In this document: in pieces, positions 23,449 to 31,676 of the stretch | Numbering within the stretch: position 1 is the stretch's first letter | Layout: the number at the start of each line of letters is the position of its first letter | NCBI GenBank assembly: GCA_014799685.1 | Contig: JAAVHN010000051.1 | Location: forward strand, 1 to 58,349 | Source: Subdoligranulum sp. | GTDB lineage: Bacteria > Bacillota > Clostridia > Oscillospirales > Ruminococcaceae | DNA: 58,349 nucleotides | Direction of reading: 5' to 3' | Made by a program: the position numbers and the translations under genes | The notes under the pieces: generated by a model | What the model saw: the letters and a program-made list of their open reading frames with translations, nothing else | What the model was told of the DNA's origin: nothing | The model's database searches: none

Positions 23449-24600
23449 ATGAGAGTTGCACAACGGACCATCAGCCGCAACTATATGACGAGCCTCAATA
23501 ATACGCTGAGCAAGCGCGCGGATATTCTGGCCCGTTCCGAGAGCGGCCTGCGTTTCGACAAGCTTTCCGAGGACGTTGCGGCCGGCGCGCGCGCGATGGA
23601 TACGCAGGAATCGCGCTACGCGGCCACCCAGCAGATGAACACGGCGGAGGCACTGGTGAAGGAGCTGGATTCCGCGTGGAAGGCGCTGGGCTCGGCCGAC
23701 AGCATCGTGCAGGATATTCTGGAAGAGATGAAATCCGCCGCCGGCGTGCGCACCGAGGAAAAGCTGGACGCCATCAAGGAAAAGATCGGCGCCATGAAGG
23801 CGCAGTACCTGCAGACGATGAATGCCCAGTACGGCGGCAAGTTCCTGTTTGGCGGCACGAACAACGCCACGGCGCCCTTCACCGAAGGCCCGGACGGACG
23901 CCTGCAGTTCAACGGCATCACGGTGGCCAATATTTATAAGTATAACGACAAATACTACTATATAGACGAAGATGCAGGCCAAACAGAACCGGATTTCATT
24001 TACGACAACACGGTGACGCCGCCGGTCATAACCGGCACGAACGATAAACTTGTCCCGCAAAGCGGCAAGATCTACCTGGATACCGGCCTTGGCCTTACCG
24101 TGGGCGGAGACGGCGTCGATTCCCGCACGGCGTTCCAGGTAAATGTCGTCGGGCTGGACGCGGTCGGTTTTATGGATTTTATCCCGGAAATCAATAACGG
24201 CCTGCCGTACGATGAGAATGACCCGGATCAGGTGGAAGACCATGAGGCCTGGATCCGCAAGACGAACAACATTTACGATTTGGTTTCCGAGGTGGAACGG
24301 CTGCTCCGGCCCGGTTATGACGAATCGCATCTGGACGATATGCAGCTGCGCCTGACGGAGATGAACGATACAATGCGCATGGCGCGCACGTTCATGGATA
24401 CGCAGACCACGTCGCTGGAATACATCGCGGACCGGCTGAAATCGGACATCGACGGCATGGAAAAGTTGGAGGACAGCCTGATGACGGCGGAGCCCGCGGG
24501 CGAGGCCATCAAAATGAAAAACGTGGAATACGCGTGGCAGGCGGTGCTGGCGCTGGGCAGCCAGATCCTGCCGTCGTCGCTGCTGGATTACCTGCGCTGA
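23449..24600 (+). CDS. flgL: flagellar hook-associated protein 3
   Basis: FlgL is the second junction protein between hook and filament. The 383-residue protein begins RVAQRTISRNYMTSLNNTL and has the flagellin-like N-terminal helix (SGLRFDKLSEDVAAGARAM), the GGKFLFGGTNNATAPF motif around residue 130 and the C-terminal coiled helix. AGGAGG precedes the start. A 219-base gene-free interval follows before the DUF6470 gene. Confidence 0.95.
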   Translation: MRVAQRTISRNYMTSLNNTLSKRADILARSESGLRFDKLSEDVAAGARAMDTQESRYAATQQMNTAEALVKELDSAWKALGSADSIVQDILEEMKSAAGVRTEEKLDAIKEKIGAMKAQYLQTMNAQYGGKFLFGGTNNATAPFTEGPDGRLQFNGITVANIYKYNDKYYYIDEDAGQTEPDFIYDNTVTPPVITGTNDKLVPQSGKIYLDTGLGLTVGGDGVDSRTAFQVNVVGLDAVGFMDFIPEINNGLPYDENDPDQVEDHEAWIRKTNNIYDLVSEVERLLRPGYDESHLDDMQLRLTEMNDTMRMARTFMDTQTTSLEYIADRLKSDIDGMEKLEDSLMTAEPAGEAIKMKNVEYAWQAVLALGSQILPSSLLDYLR

Positions 24601-24819
24601 GCGGTACGGCGGTTTGCGGCGCAGGGCCGTAGCGCCGAAGATGAAAAAGCGCAGAAAACACAAGGGGTATCAAAGGTCTTGCAGACAAGACCCATCGCGA
24701 ACCAATGAAAATAAGCAGCCGCTTCGAAGGATGTGGGGCGGCTGCCGGGCTGGCGCCAAGGGAAACGCGGCGCGCCTGATGAATAAAAGTACAGTGTACG
24801 GAGAAGCATGGAGGGACAT

Positions 24820-25410
24820 ATGCTTGCACTTGAAATCACCAGCCGCCCATTGGAATGGGAATTTAAGATCGAACCGGCCCGGCTGCAGATGCGGCAGTCG
24901 GAAAACCCTTCGATGGATATGGATCACACGCCCTCGGATATGAAGATCCGATCCAGAAACATCGAGGTCCAGCTGGACGGGACGGCGTTGCGCGCCAGCC
25001 TGGAGCATCGGACCATCGGCGATTTTATGGATCAGGCAGGGCAAAAGGGCTTCGACGGCGCGCAGAAGGCGAAGCAGGAGGCCGTGCAGTTCGGCAACGC
25101 CATCGCGCACATTGAAGACGGTATCACAATCGGTGAGTACGCGCGCCAGAAGGCGCTGGAACAGCCCACCACATACCAGTTCTTCATCCCCGCGCCCTAC
25201 GATATTTCGTGGAAGCCGAACGAGCAGCAGATCGATTATCAGCCGGATGAACTGAGCTTTGATTGGAAGGTGGAGGAGAGCCTGCTGGATTTTGTGCCGG
25301 GCAGCTTTACCATCAACATCCTGCAGCGGCCGGAAGTGGATATCAAATACGTTGGCAAGCCGATCTACGTGCCGCCCAGTTCCGCACCCGATTTCGAGGC
25401 GGAGGCGTGA
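24820..25410 (+). CDS. DUF6470 (YviE-like) protein
   Basis: The 196-residue protein matches the position and composition of B. subtilis YviE, between flgL and fliW, and belongs to the DUF6470 family. Visible features are the MLALEITSRPLEWEFKIEPA start and a C-terminal FVPGSFTINILQRPEVDIKY. Its role is unknown. I use the Met at 24820 because GGAGGG lies just before it; the ATG at 24808 contains that ribosome binding site. Confidence 0.85.
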   Translation: MLALEITSRPLEWEFKIEPARLQMRQSENPSMDMDHTPSDMKIRSRNIEVQLDGTALRASLEHRTIGDFMDQAGQKGFDGAQKAKQEAVQFGNAIAHIEDGITIGEYARQKALEQPTTYQFFIPAPYDISWKPNEQQIDYQPDELSFDWKVEESLLDFVPGSFTINILQRPEVDIKYVGKPIYVPPSSAPDFEAEA

Positions 25411-25558
25411 CACAGGGGATTACTGTCAGGGAATGTGCGGCGTCGAACCGGGTGCGGGTCGGCGCCGCGCGAAAAAATAAGGGAATCTGCGGGTCTGCCG
25501 GGTTTTTCCGGCCACGGGCAGGGGGCGGTTTCCCAGAGAAAGGCGCTGAGGTGCACCG

Positions 25559-25987
25559 ATGCTGATCGAAACAAGAGATTTCGGCAAAATGGAGATCGAC
25601 GAAAAGGATATCATCACCTTCGTCGAGCCGATCTTTGGCTTTGAGGAACAACGCAGGTATGTTCTGCTGGAACACGAGGAATTGAACCCGCACTTCGTCT
25701 GGCTGCAGTCGGTGGAGGAACCCATGGTCTGCTTTGTGCTGGCCAATCCCCGCGAGATTGTATCCGACTATCAGGTGACGCTGCCGGCCGGGGCCATCGA
25801 AACGCTGGGCGAGGGGAGCACGCTTTACTTCGTGCTCACCGTCATCCGGGACCCGTATTACGATTCCACGGTCAACCTGAAAAGCCCGGTCGTCATCAAC
25901 ACCAGGACGGGCAAGGCCATTCAGGTGATCCTGGAGGAGCCGTATCCCATCCGGCAGCCTCTCGTCCAAAAAGAGGAGGAAGCCTGA
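25559..25987 (+). CDS. fliW: flagellar assembly factor FliW
   Basis: FliW binds CsrA and flagellin in a partner-switch that couples flagellin translation to secretion. The 142-residue protein has the family core IITFVEPIFGFEEQRRYVLLE (about 18-38) and NLKSPVVINTRTGKAIQVIL near the end. It ends one base before csrA starts, so the two antagonists are made together. The flagellin gene they would control is not in this window. Confidence 0.95.
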   Translation: MLIETRDFGKMEIDEKDIITFVEPIFGFEEQRRYVLLEHEELNPHFVWLQSVEEPMVCFVLANPREIVSDYQVTLPAGAIETLGEGSTLYFVLTVIRDPYYDSTVNLKSPVVINTRTGKAIQVILEEPYPIRQPLVQKEEEA

Positions 25988-25988
25988 G

Positions 25989-26225
25989 GTGCTGATCTTA
26001 ACCAGAAAAAGCGGCGAATCCATCATCATCGACGGAAAGATCGACGGGAAGATCGAGATCAAGATCACCGGCATTTCGGATGAGAAGATCAAAATCGGCA
26101 TCGACGCGCCCGCCGAGATGAAGGTATACCGCAAAGAGCTGTACGATACGCTGGAGGAAAACAAATCGGCGGCAGGCACAGTGGCCGCCGCCGTTTTGCG
26201 GGATATCTCGCGCAAGATGGAATGA
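25989..26225 (+). CDS. csrA: carbon storage regulator CsrA
   Basis: CsrA binds GGA-containing mRNA leaders and, in Firmicutes, represses flagellin translation until FliW titrates it. The 78-residue protein begins MLILTRKSGESIIIDG and keeps IKIGIDAPAEMKVYRKELY; the C-terminal tail of about 20 residues is typical of the Gram-positive form. It starts with GTG at 25989, one base after the fliW stop. The repeated KIDGKIEIK after residue 17 is slightly longer than usual. Confidence 0.95.
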   Translation: MLILTRKSGESIIIDGKIDGKIEIKITGISDEKIKIGIDAPAEMKVYRKELYDTLEENKSAAGTVAAAVLRDISRKME

Positions 26226-26249
26226 TACGCCGGGCGCCCTGGCTTCGGG

Positions 26250-26912
26250 CTACAGCGATTTGGGCGTATCGGTAAGGCTGAGCTGCAGGATGTAATTTTC
26301 CAGCCGCAGCTCGTCCGAGGAATTCAGCGTCAGCAGCCGGCAGCGGTAGCAGTTGGCCTCCTGCCCAAACACGATGGCCTGCTTCACCACCATGGGCAGG
26401 CGGGCGATTTGCGGGCCCTGCGGGAGCGACAGCAGTACGGGCTGCTCGGGATCCAGCTCTACGGAGAGATCCGTGTGGAACATCACCTCATGCGTGGAAA
26501 GCGCGCGCACGGTTACGGGAAATTCCACGGTTTCCTCCACGGTCTTTTTGCTGAACAGGCCGCGGCGCTCCGTTTGTACGGTGGTTTGCCCGGTGCCGGC
26601 CAAATCGACGTAATACAAAAAGATCATCGCTGCCTCGGGCAGGATCTCGTCCTTTACCGAGATGAGCCGCAGCCGCCCCGCCGAGGAAAAATACACCTCG
26701 CCGACAAAGCGATGTACCTCTGTTCCCTCGTGCAGGCGCAGAAGCTGCAGCTTGGTTCCCATCGAAAAGAGCGGGATAAAATCACATTCAAAATCCACGC
26801 TGTGGTTTGCGGGGTCGAACTGGCCGCGCCCGATCTCGATGGTTTTTCCGAACATGGTTTTCAGCACGGCGTCAAATTTGACATCCATGTTTTCATACTC
26901 ATAGGAACTCAC
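26250..26912 (-). CDS. possible PilZ-like protein within the flagellar cluster
   Basis: A 220-residue soluble protein on the strand opposite to its flagellar neighbours. The N-terminal part resembles the YcgR/PilZN-type beta barrel (FDPANHSVDFECDFIPLFSMGT, then VHRFVGEVYFSS) and the C-terminal part a PilZ-type barrel (VTVRALSTHEVMFHTDLSVEL). The c-di-GMP-binding RxxxR and D/NxSxxG motifs are not clearly present, so it may be a non-binding PilZ. A brake on flagellar rotation would fit the context but is inference. Confidence 0.5.
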   Translation of the reverse strand: MSSYEYENMDVKFDAVLKTMFGKTIEIGRGQFDPANHSVDFECDFIPLFSMGTKLQLLRLHEGTEVHRFVGEVYFSSAGRLRLISVKDEILPEAAMIFLYYVDLAGTGQTTVQTERRGLFSKKTVEETVEFPVTVRALSTHEVMFHTDLSVELDPEQPVLLSLPQGPQIARLPMVVKQAIVFGQEANCYRCRLLTLNSSDELRLENYILQLSLTDTPKSL

Positions 26913-27120
26913 GGGTTCACCTCATACCGAAAAACTTTTCCTGACGAAGCCCGATCCGTCCGGGCGCACGCTGACGGCGCTGTGGACGGGATTGATGAAA
27001 TCGGGGCTTCTCTATTATCATACCACGTTCGTTTTGCGATGTATAGGTCTATCGCCGCAAAAAAACCGGACATTTTTTGAAAAAGAATCATGAAAAACAG
27101 AGAACAACGGAGCGACGCTT

Positions 27121-27546
27121 ATGAATGATGCGCACGGGGCAAAAGAAACGCTGGCCGGCCGGTGGGAGGAAATTGCAGAATGTCTGCTCTCGGTGGAGGA
27201 GCTCTCGCTTGGGATGATTGCGTGTCCCGAAGAGGTGCTGCTCCCAAAGGCGGCGCGGCGCGCCGGGCACATCGAGCGCATCAAGGCGCTGCAGGCGGCG
27301 TGCGAAGGATGCGAGCCGGCGGATGAGGCCGAGGCCGCGCGCGTGTTGGCCGCGCGGGATGCGGCGCGGGCGGCGGCGTGCCGCGTGCAGGAGATCGACC
27401 GGCAGGTGGTGGCGCGGATGAAGCGCGAACAGGAACGCATTTTGGAAAAGCTGCGTGCCGTGGGCAAAAGCGCAGGGGCGCGGGCGTCGCGCTATTATCA
27501 GGCGCAGGCGCCTTCGCAGCGTTCCACCTTCTCAGGGTCAATGTGA
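27121..27546 (+). CDS. uncharacterised helical protein upstream of fliD
   Basis: A 141-residue, Ala/Glu/Arg-rich, almost entirely helical protein with no recognised family. Its place between csrA and fliD, its size and its coiled-coil nature resemble flagellar chaperones or FliT-type regulators. No sequence motif supports a specific name. The start ATG at 27121 follows ACGGAGCGACGCTT. The C-terminal Gln/Ser-rich tail runs into a pair of tandem DNA repeats. Confidence 0.6.
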   Translation: MNDAHGAKETLAGRWEEIAECLLSVEELSLGMIACPEEVLLPKAARRAGHIERIKALQAACEGCEPADEAEAARVLAARDAARAAACRVQEIDRQVVARMKREQERILEKLRAVGKSAGARASRYYQAQAPSQRSTFSGSM

Positions 27547-27644
27547 GGGCCGGGTCAAGGCCCGATCGGAGAAGCGATTCGAGGTTGGCTTTACGGGCCG
27601 GGCCAAGGCCCGATCGGAGAAGCGTTTCGAGGGGCGGGCTTTAC
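27547..27644 (+). repeat. two tandem copies of a 48/50-bp unit
   Basis: Unit 1 (27547-27594) and unit 2 (27595-27644) share GGGCCGGG-CAAGGCCCGATC and a GGAGAAGCG-TTCGAGG stretch, differing by a few bases and a 2-bp insertion. Each contains a self-complementary GGGCC/GGCCC core. They follow the small helical gene; the next start codon is fliD at 27804. Confidence 0.8.
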
Positions 27645-27803
27645 GGTCCAGCCCAAACCGAACACCGAAGATTCACGGCTTTTTCCTCTCTTTTGGAGGC
27701 TGAAAGCCGATCAATAGATGATCAAGCGATCAAGTGAATTTAAATTCCCAGGGGCGGCGGCCGCAAGCAGGATGGCGCGTCCCCGAATCAGGAGGCTTCA
27801 GCT

Positions 27804-30800
27804 ATGAATGTCAATTCCACCAGTACTTATACTTACGGCAGCAGCGCCAGCAAGGGGCTTTCCGGCCTTGCTTCGGGCCTGGATACGGAATCTCTTGTCA
27901 AGGAGATGCTGTCCGGCACGCAGGGCAAGATCGATAAGCAGGAGGGGCTCAAGCAGCAGACCGAGTGGAAGCAGGAGATCTACCGCGACCTGATCTCGCA
28001 GATCAATTCGTTCCAGACGGGCTATTTTTCCAGCGGATCGTCCACAAGCCTTACCTCCAGCGCGCTGTACAACGCCATGGTGGCCACCGCGAGTTCGAAA
28101 AATATCAACGTCACCGCGTCCAGCTCCGCGCCGGTGGGCAATACATCGGTGACGGTGTATCAGCTTGCCTCCAATTACAGCATTTCCTCTGCGGCAAAGG
28201 TGAGCGGCCGCATGGCGGGCACACTGAATCTGGAACAGCTTCAGACGCTGATCGACGAGCAGAGAGAAGGAGACCGGGTGCTGGCGTTCGATGTCGGCGC
28301 AGCGAAGGGCGGTACCGACAGCTCGGTGGTGAAGATCGATTTGAAAGACTTTTTCGTGTCGGGCAATTCATTCCGCACGGAAATTGACGAGAACGGCATC
28401 GCCGCCGAGATCCAAAAGCAGCTGATGGATCAGGCCGGGCTGGATGCGAAGGTGACGATCTCGGGCGGACAGCTCTCAATCGTGAGCAAGGACGGCGACC
28501 GCTCGCTGAACGTTTCGAGCGAATCCTCCGATCTGGCGCTCTCCGCGCTGGGGCTGACGACCAGCAGCTCGGCAAAGCTGAACCTGGGCAAAACGCAGCG
28601 CACGCTGACGAGCGCGGTGAACCTGACGCCCTCGCTGCGCTTCAATATGACGCTGGACGACAGCCTGCAGAAGGAGATCACGCTGGATGTGCGCGCGCTG
28701 ATGGACGGCACTGGCCGGCTCACCGCGCAGAGCGTGACGGATGCGCTGCAGAATGAGCTCAACAAAAAGTTCGGCAGCGGCGTCGTTACCGTGACGAACA
28801 GCGGCAACGGCATCGAGCTTTCCACCGCTGTTGCCGGGCGCAAGCTGGTGGTGAATACCAACAGCAGCGATCGGGCGACACTGGGTGCATTGGGCCTCAA
28901 AAACGGCCAGAGCAACCGCATCGCGGCGTACAATACGCTCGGCGAGCTGCAATCCTCCACGCCCCTGCAGGGCAAGCGCTTCGAGTTCGAGATCAACGGC
29001 GCGAAGTTCTCGTTCACCGAGGATGACGATATTGATTACGTGATGAGCAAGATCAACAACAGCACGGCGGGCGTGACGGTGGTGTATAAGCCGCTGGAGG
29101 ACACGTTCGTGATGATGGCGAACGATGCGGGCGCGGGGCGCACGATCGAAATGAGCCAGACGCAGGGCAACCTGCTGAACGTGATGTTCGGTCTTGGCGA
29201 TGGCAACCTGAAGACGGGCGGCACCGTGGCCAGCGCACCGCTGACAGGCGAAAAGCTGACGGGCGGCGACACCTATCTCGAGGGGATCCGCTCGGGCCTG
29301 TTCTCGCTGACGGTGAACGGCAAGGAGTATAATCTGGAGCTGTCGAAGCGGGATACCGCCTATGAGGCCGACGAGATTATCGACAAGCTGAACAGCGAGC
29401 TGCGGCGCCAATTCGGCGTGTCCGATGAGCTGGCCGAGGACGGCTCGGACATCCAGAACATCGAGCTTGTGAAAGAGGGCACGGGCTATGCGCTCGTGGT
29501 GCGCAACGGTGCGGCAGTGGAATTGGCCGGCGTAAGCGTGGACAGCGATGACGCGGAAGGGCTGGCACAGCTGGTGCAGGATCGCGGCAATCTGGCCGTA
29601 GCGCTGGGCCTTGTATCGGATAAAAACGGCAAGACAAACGTCTTCAGCGAAACGACAAAGCTTTCGGAGACTGAGTGGGGCAGTGATCTTGCGACTATTC
29701 TGGGGATCGATCCGGACACCACGCTTGCGGATCTTGCCAGGGCATCAAAGAACTCGGCGACCAATCTTTCCGGTGTCACCGTCTCGTTCGAGGATGGGCG
29801 CCTTGTTGTCACCGCAGAGGACGGCGCACCGGTGCCGGAATTCAAATTCGGCACGGAAGACCAGATGAAGCAGCTGTTCGGCGTGAGCGCGCTTTCGCTG
29901 AACGCGGCGGACGCGAACAGCAAGGCCGGCATCGTCATCGAGGGCCGCAACGCCATTGTGAACATCGACGGCATGCTCACCGAGCGCAACAGCAACGTGT
30001 TCACCTACAACGGCCTGACGGTGGAGCTGAACAGCGTCTCCAAGACCACCGGCGAGACGATGAAGGGCAAGCTGATGGTGGACGACGGCAGCGGCGGCAC
30101 AAAGGAATGGGAATCCTTTAACGGCCGCTGGGTGGACGCAGAGGGCTACGAGCGCGCCGAGGATGGCCAGTATGTGGCCGTGAGTGCAAGCGGAAAGGAC
30201 ATGCGCGTGAAATCCGCGGATGACCTTCCCGCCGGGTATTCGCTCAAGCAATATACCGGCATGGCGTTCTTCACGGAGGACGGCCAGCAGATCAGCGGCG
30301 TGAGCGGCATCGGCGCGGACGGCTCGTTGCTGGACGCGAACGGCAAAGCCCTGGAGGCGCGCGAGGCCGAGAAGATCACCGTCACGCGCGATACGGATAA
30401 GATCGTTGATACGGTGAAAAACTTTATCGACGAATACAACAAGCTTGTAAAGACGATCAGCGATTTGCTGAACGAGGATGCAAGCTACCGCGACTATGCC
30501 CCGCTGACGGATGAGCAGCGTGCGGAGATGAGCGATAAGCAGATCGAGCTGTGGGAGGAAAAGGCGAAAGAGGGCTTGCTGCGCCGCGATTCGATTTTAA
30601 CGCAGTTCCTGCAGGATATGCGTTCCATCTGGTATGAGACGAACAGCTCCGGCTACGCCATCTACCAGTTCGGCATCGAGACGGGCGAGTGGTCCTCGCG
30701 CGGCCAGCTGGCTTTCACGAGCGACGGAGAGGCGACGCTGCGCGCAATGCTCGCGAGCGACCCCACCGGCGTGATGAATTTCTTTGCCAACAGTGTGGAC

Positions 30801-31082
30801 GGTGCGGCTGTCCGCGTGAACGAGGTGATCCGCGCTGTGGCGAACACCTCCTCCGGCAGCCCGGGCACGCTGGTGCAGCTGGCGGGCATCAAGGGCATGG
30901 CCAGCGAGACGAACAATACGCTGTACGAGCAGCTGAGGAAGATCGACGAGCAGATCGAACGCCTGAAGAATCAGTACGAGCAGGAAAAGGATCGCTACTG
31001 GAAGCAGTTCAACTCGATGGAACAGGCGATTGCGGATATGAACTCGCAGAGCGCGTATCTGGCGCAGATGTTTACTTATTGA
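27804..31082 (+). CDS. fliD: flagellar filament capping protein, very long form
   Basis: FliD caps the growing filament and folds incoming flagellin. The N-terminal domain is clear (GLASGLDTESLVKEMLSGTQ about residues 23-42, then TEWKQEIYRDLISQINSF), as is the C-terminal one (DKIVDTVKNFIDEYNKLVKTI about 880, then LRAMLASDPTGVMNFF near 985 and a terminal coiled coil). At 1092 residues it is about twice the usual 450-700. The middle carries several repeated beta domains with IN-type motifs (ERATLGALGL-like and ALSALGLTTSSSAKLNLG). AGGAGG precedes the start. fliS follows. Confidence 0.93.
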   Translation: MNVNSTSTYTYGSSASKGLSGLASGLDTESLVKEMLSGTQGKIDKQEGLKQQTEWKQEIYRDLISQINSFQTGYFSSGSSTSLTSSALYNAMVATASSKNINVTASSSAPVGNTSVTVYQLASNYSISSAAKVSGRMAGTLNLEQLQTLIDEQREGDRVLAFDVGAAKGGTDSSVVKIDLKDFFVSGNSFRTEIDENGIAAEIQKQLMDQAGLDAKVTISGGQLSIVSKDGDRSLNVSSESSDLALSALGLTTSSSAKLNLGKTQRTLTSAVNLTPSLRFNMTLDDSLQKEITLDVRALMDGTGRLTAQSVTDALQNELNKKFGSGVVTVTNSGNGIELSTAVAGRKLVVNTNSSDRATLGALGLKNGQSNRIAAYNTLGELQSSTPLQGKRFEFEINGAKFSFTEDDDIDYVMSKINNSTAGVTVVYKPLEDTFVMMANDAGAGRTIEMSQTQGNLLNVMFGLGDGNLKTGGTVASAPLTGEKLTGGDTYLEGIRSGLFSLTVNGKEYNLELSKRDTAYEADEIIDKLNSELRRQFGVSDELAEDGSDIQNIELVKEGTGYALVVRNGAAVELAGVSVDSDDAEGLAQLVQDRGNLAVALGLVSDKNGKTNVFSETTKLSETEWGSDLATILGIDPDTTLADLARASKNSATNLSGVTVSFEDGRLVVTAEDGAPVPEFKFGTEDQMKQLFGVSALSLNAADANSKAGIVIEGRNAIVNIDGMLTERNSNVFTYNGLTVELNSVSKTTGETMKGKLMVDDGSGGTKEWESFNGRWVDAEGYERAEDGQYVAVSASGKDMRVKSADDLPAGYSLKQYTGMAFFTEDGQQISGVSGIGADGSLLDANGKALEAREAEKITVTRDTDKIVDTVKNFIDEYNKLVKTISDLLNEDASYRDYAPLTDEQRAEMSDKQIELWEEKAKEGLLRRDSILTQFLQDMRSIWYETNSSGYAIYQFGIETGEWSSRGQLAFTSDGEATLRAMLASDPTGVMNFFANSVDGAAVRVNEVIRAVANTSSGSPGTLVQLAGIKGMASETNNTLYEQLRKIDEQIERLKNQYEQEKDRYWKQFNSMEQAIADMNSQSAYLAQMFTY

Positions 31083-31137
31083 TCGCCGTTCGCGCCCGAA
31101 AGAGGACCGTAACACGGATGAATAAAGGAGAACGCAC

Positions 31138-31518
31138 ATGCCGGTCAATCCCTATCAGAAATACCAGCAGCAATCCATTATGACAATGACGCCCGGCGAA
31201 CTGCTGCTGAAGCTGTATGACGAGACCATCAAGCAGCTGCGCTATGGCGAGGACGCTTTGCAGCAAAAGCAGTACGAGCGCGCCAACACCAGCCTGCAGA
31301 AGGCGCAGCGCATCATCAACCACCTGAATAAGACGCTGGCGATGGAGTACGAGATTTCCCAAAATTTAGAGGCACTGTATGATTTCTTCAATTACAAGAT
31401 CACGCAGGCCAATGTACACAAGGATGCGACGCACATCGGCGAGATTCTGCCCATGGTGACGGATCTGCGCGACGCCTTTGCACAGGCGGAAAAGCAGGTG
31501 GCGGCGGGGAACAAGTGA
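31138..31518 (+). CDS. fliS: flagellin export chaperone FliS
   Basis: FliS binds the C-terminus of flagellin to prevent premature assembly. The 126-residue helical protein begins NPYQKYQQQSIMTMTPGELL, the family signature, and includes KLYDETIKQL and the LYDFFNYKITQANVHKD segment. It follows fliD by 55 bases and is closed by a strong terminator, so it ends the late flagellar run here. Confidence 0.95.
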   Translation: MPVNPYQKYQQQSIMTMTPGELLLKLYDETIKQLRYGEDALQQKQYERANTSLQKAQRIINHLNKTLAMEYEISQNLEALYDFFNYKITQANVHKDATHIGEILPMVTDLRDAFAQAEKQVAAGNK

Positions 31519-31585
31519 GTGGCCCTGTGCCGTGAAATGCCGGGCAAAAGGCCGATCGAAACGCAGAACAAAACGCAAAAAACAA

Positions 31586-31623
31586 GGCTCCGGAGCCGCG
31601 CGGCTTCGGAGCCCGTTTTTTTT
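31586..31623 (+). terminator. intrinsic terminator after fliS
   Basis: GGCTCCGGAGCC (31586-31597) and GGCTTCGGAGCC (31602-31613) form a 12-bp stem with one wobble pair around a GCGC loop, followed by CG and eight T residues. Confidence 0.9.
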
Positions 31624-31676
31624 GTGTGTTTTTCAGCAAAGCAGGGAAAGTGCAGCGGAAGCTGCCGGGGTCTGTA

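Noticed and set aside
24601-24807. A possible small gene between flgL and the DUF6470 gene
   Set aside because: The only frames are basic low-complexity shadows with no start signal.
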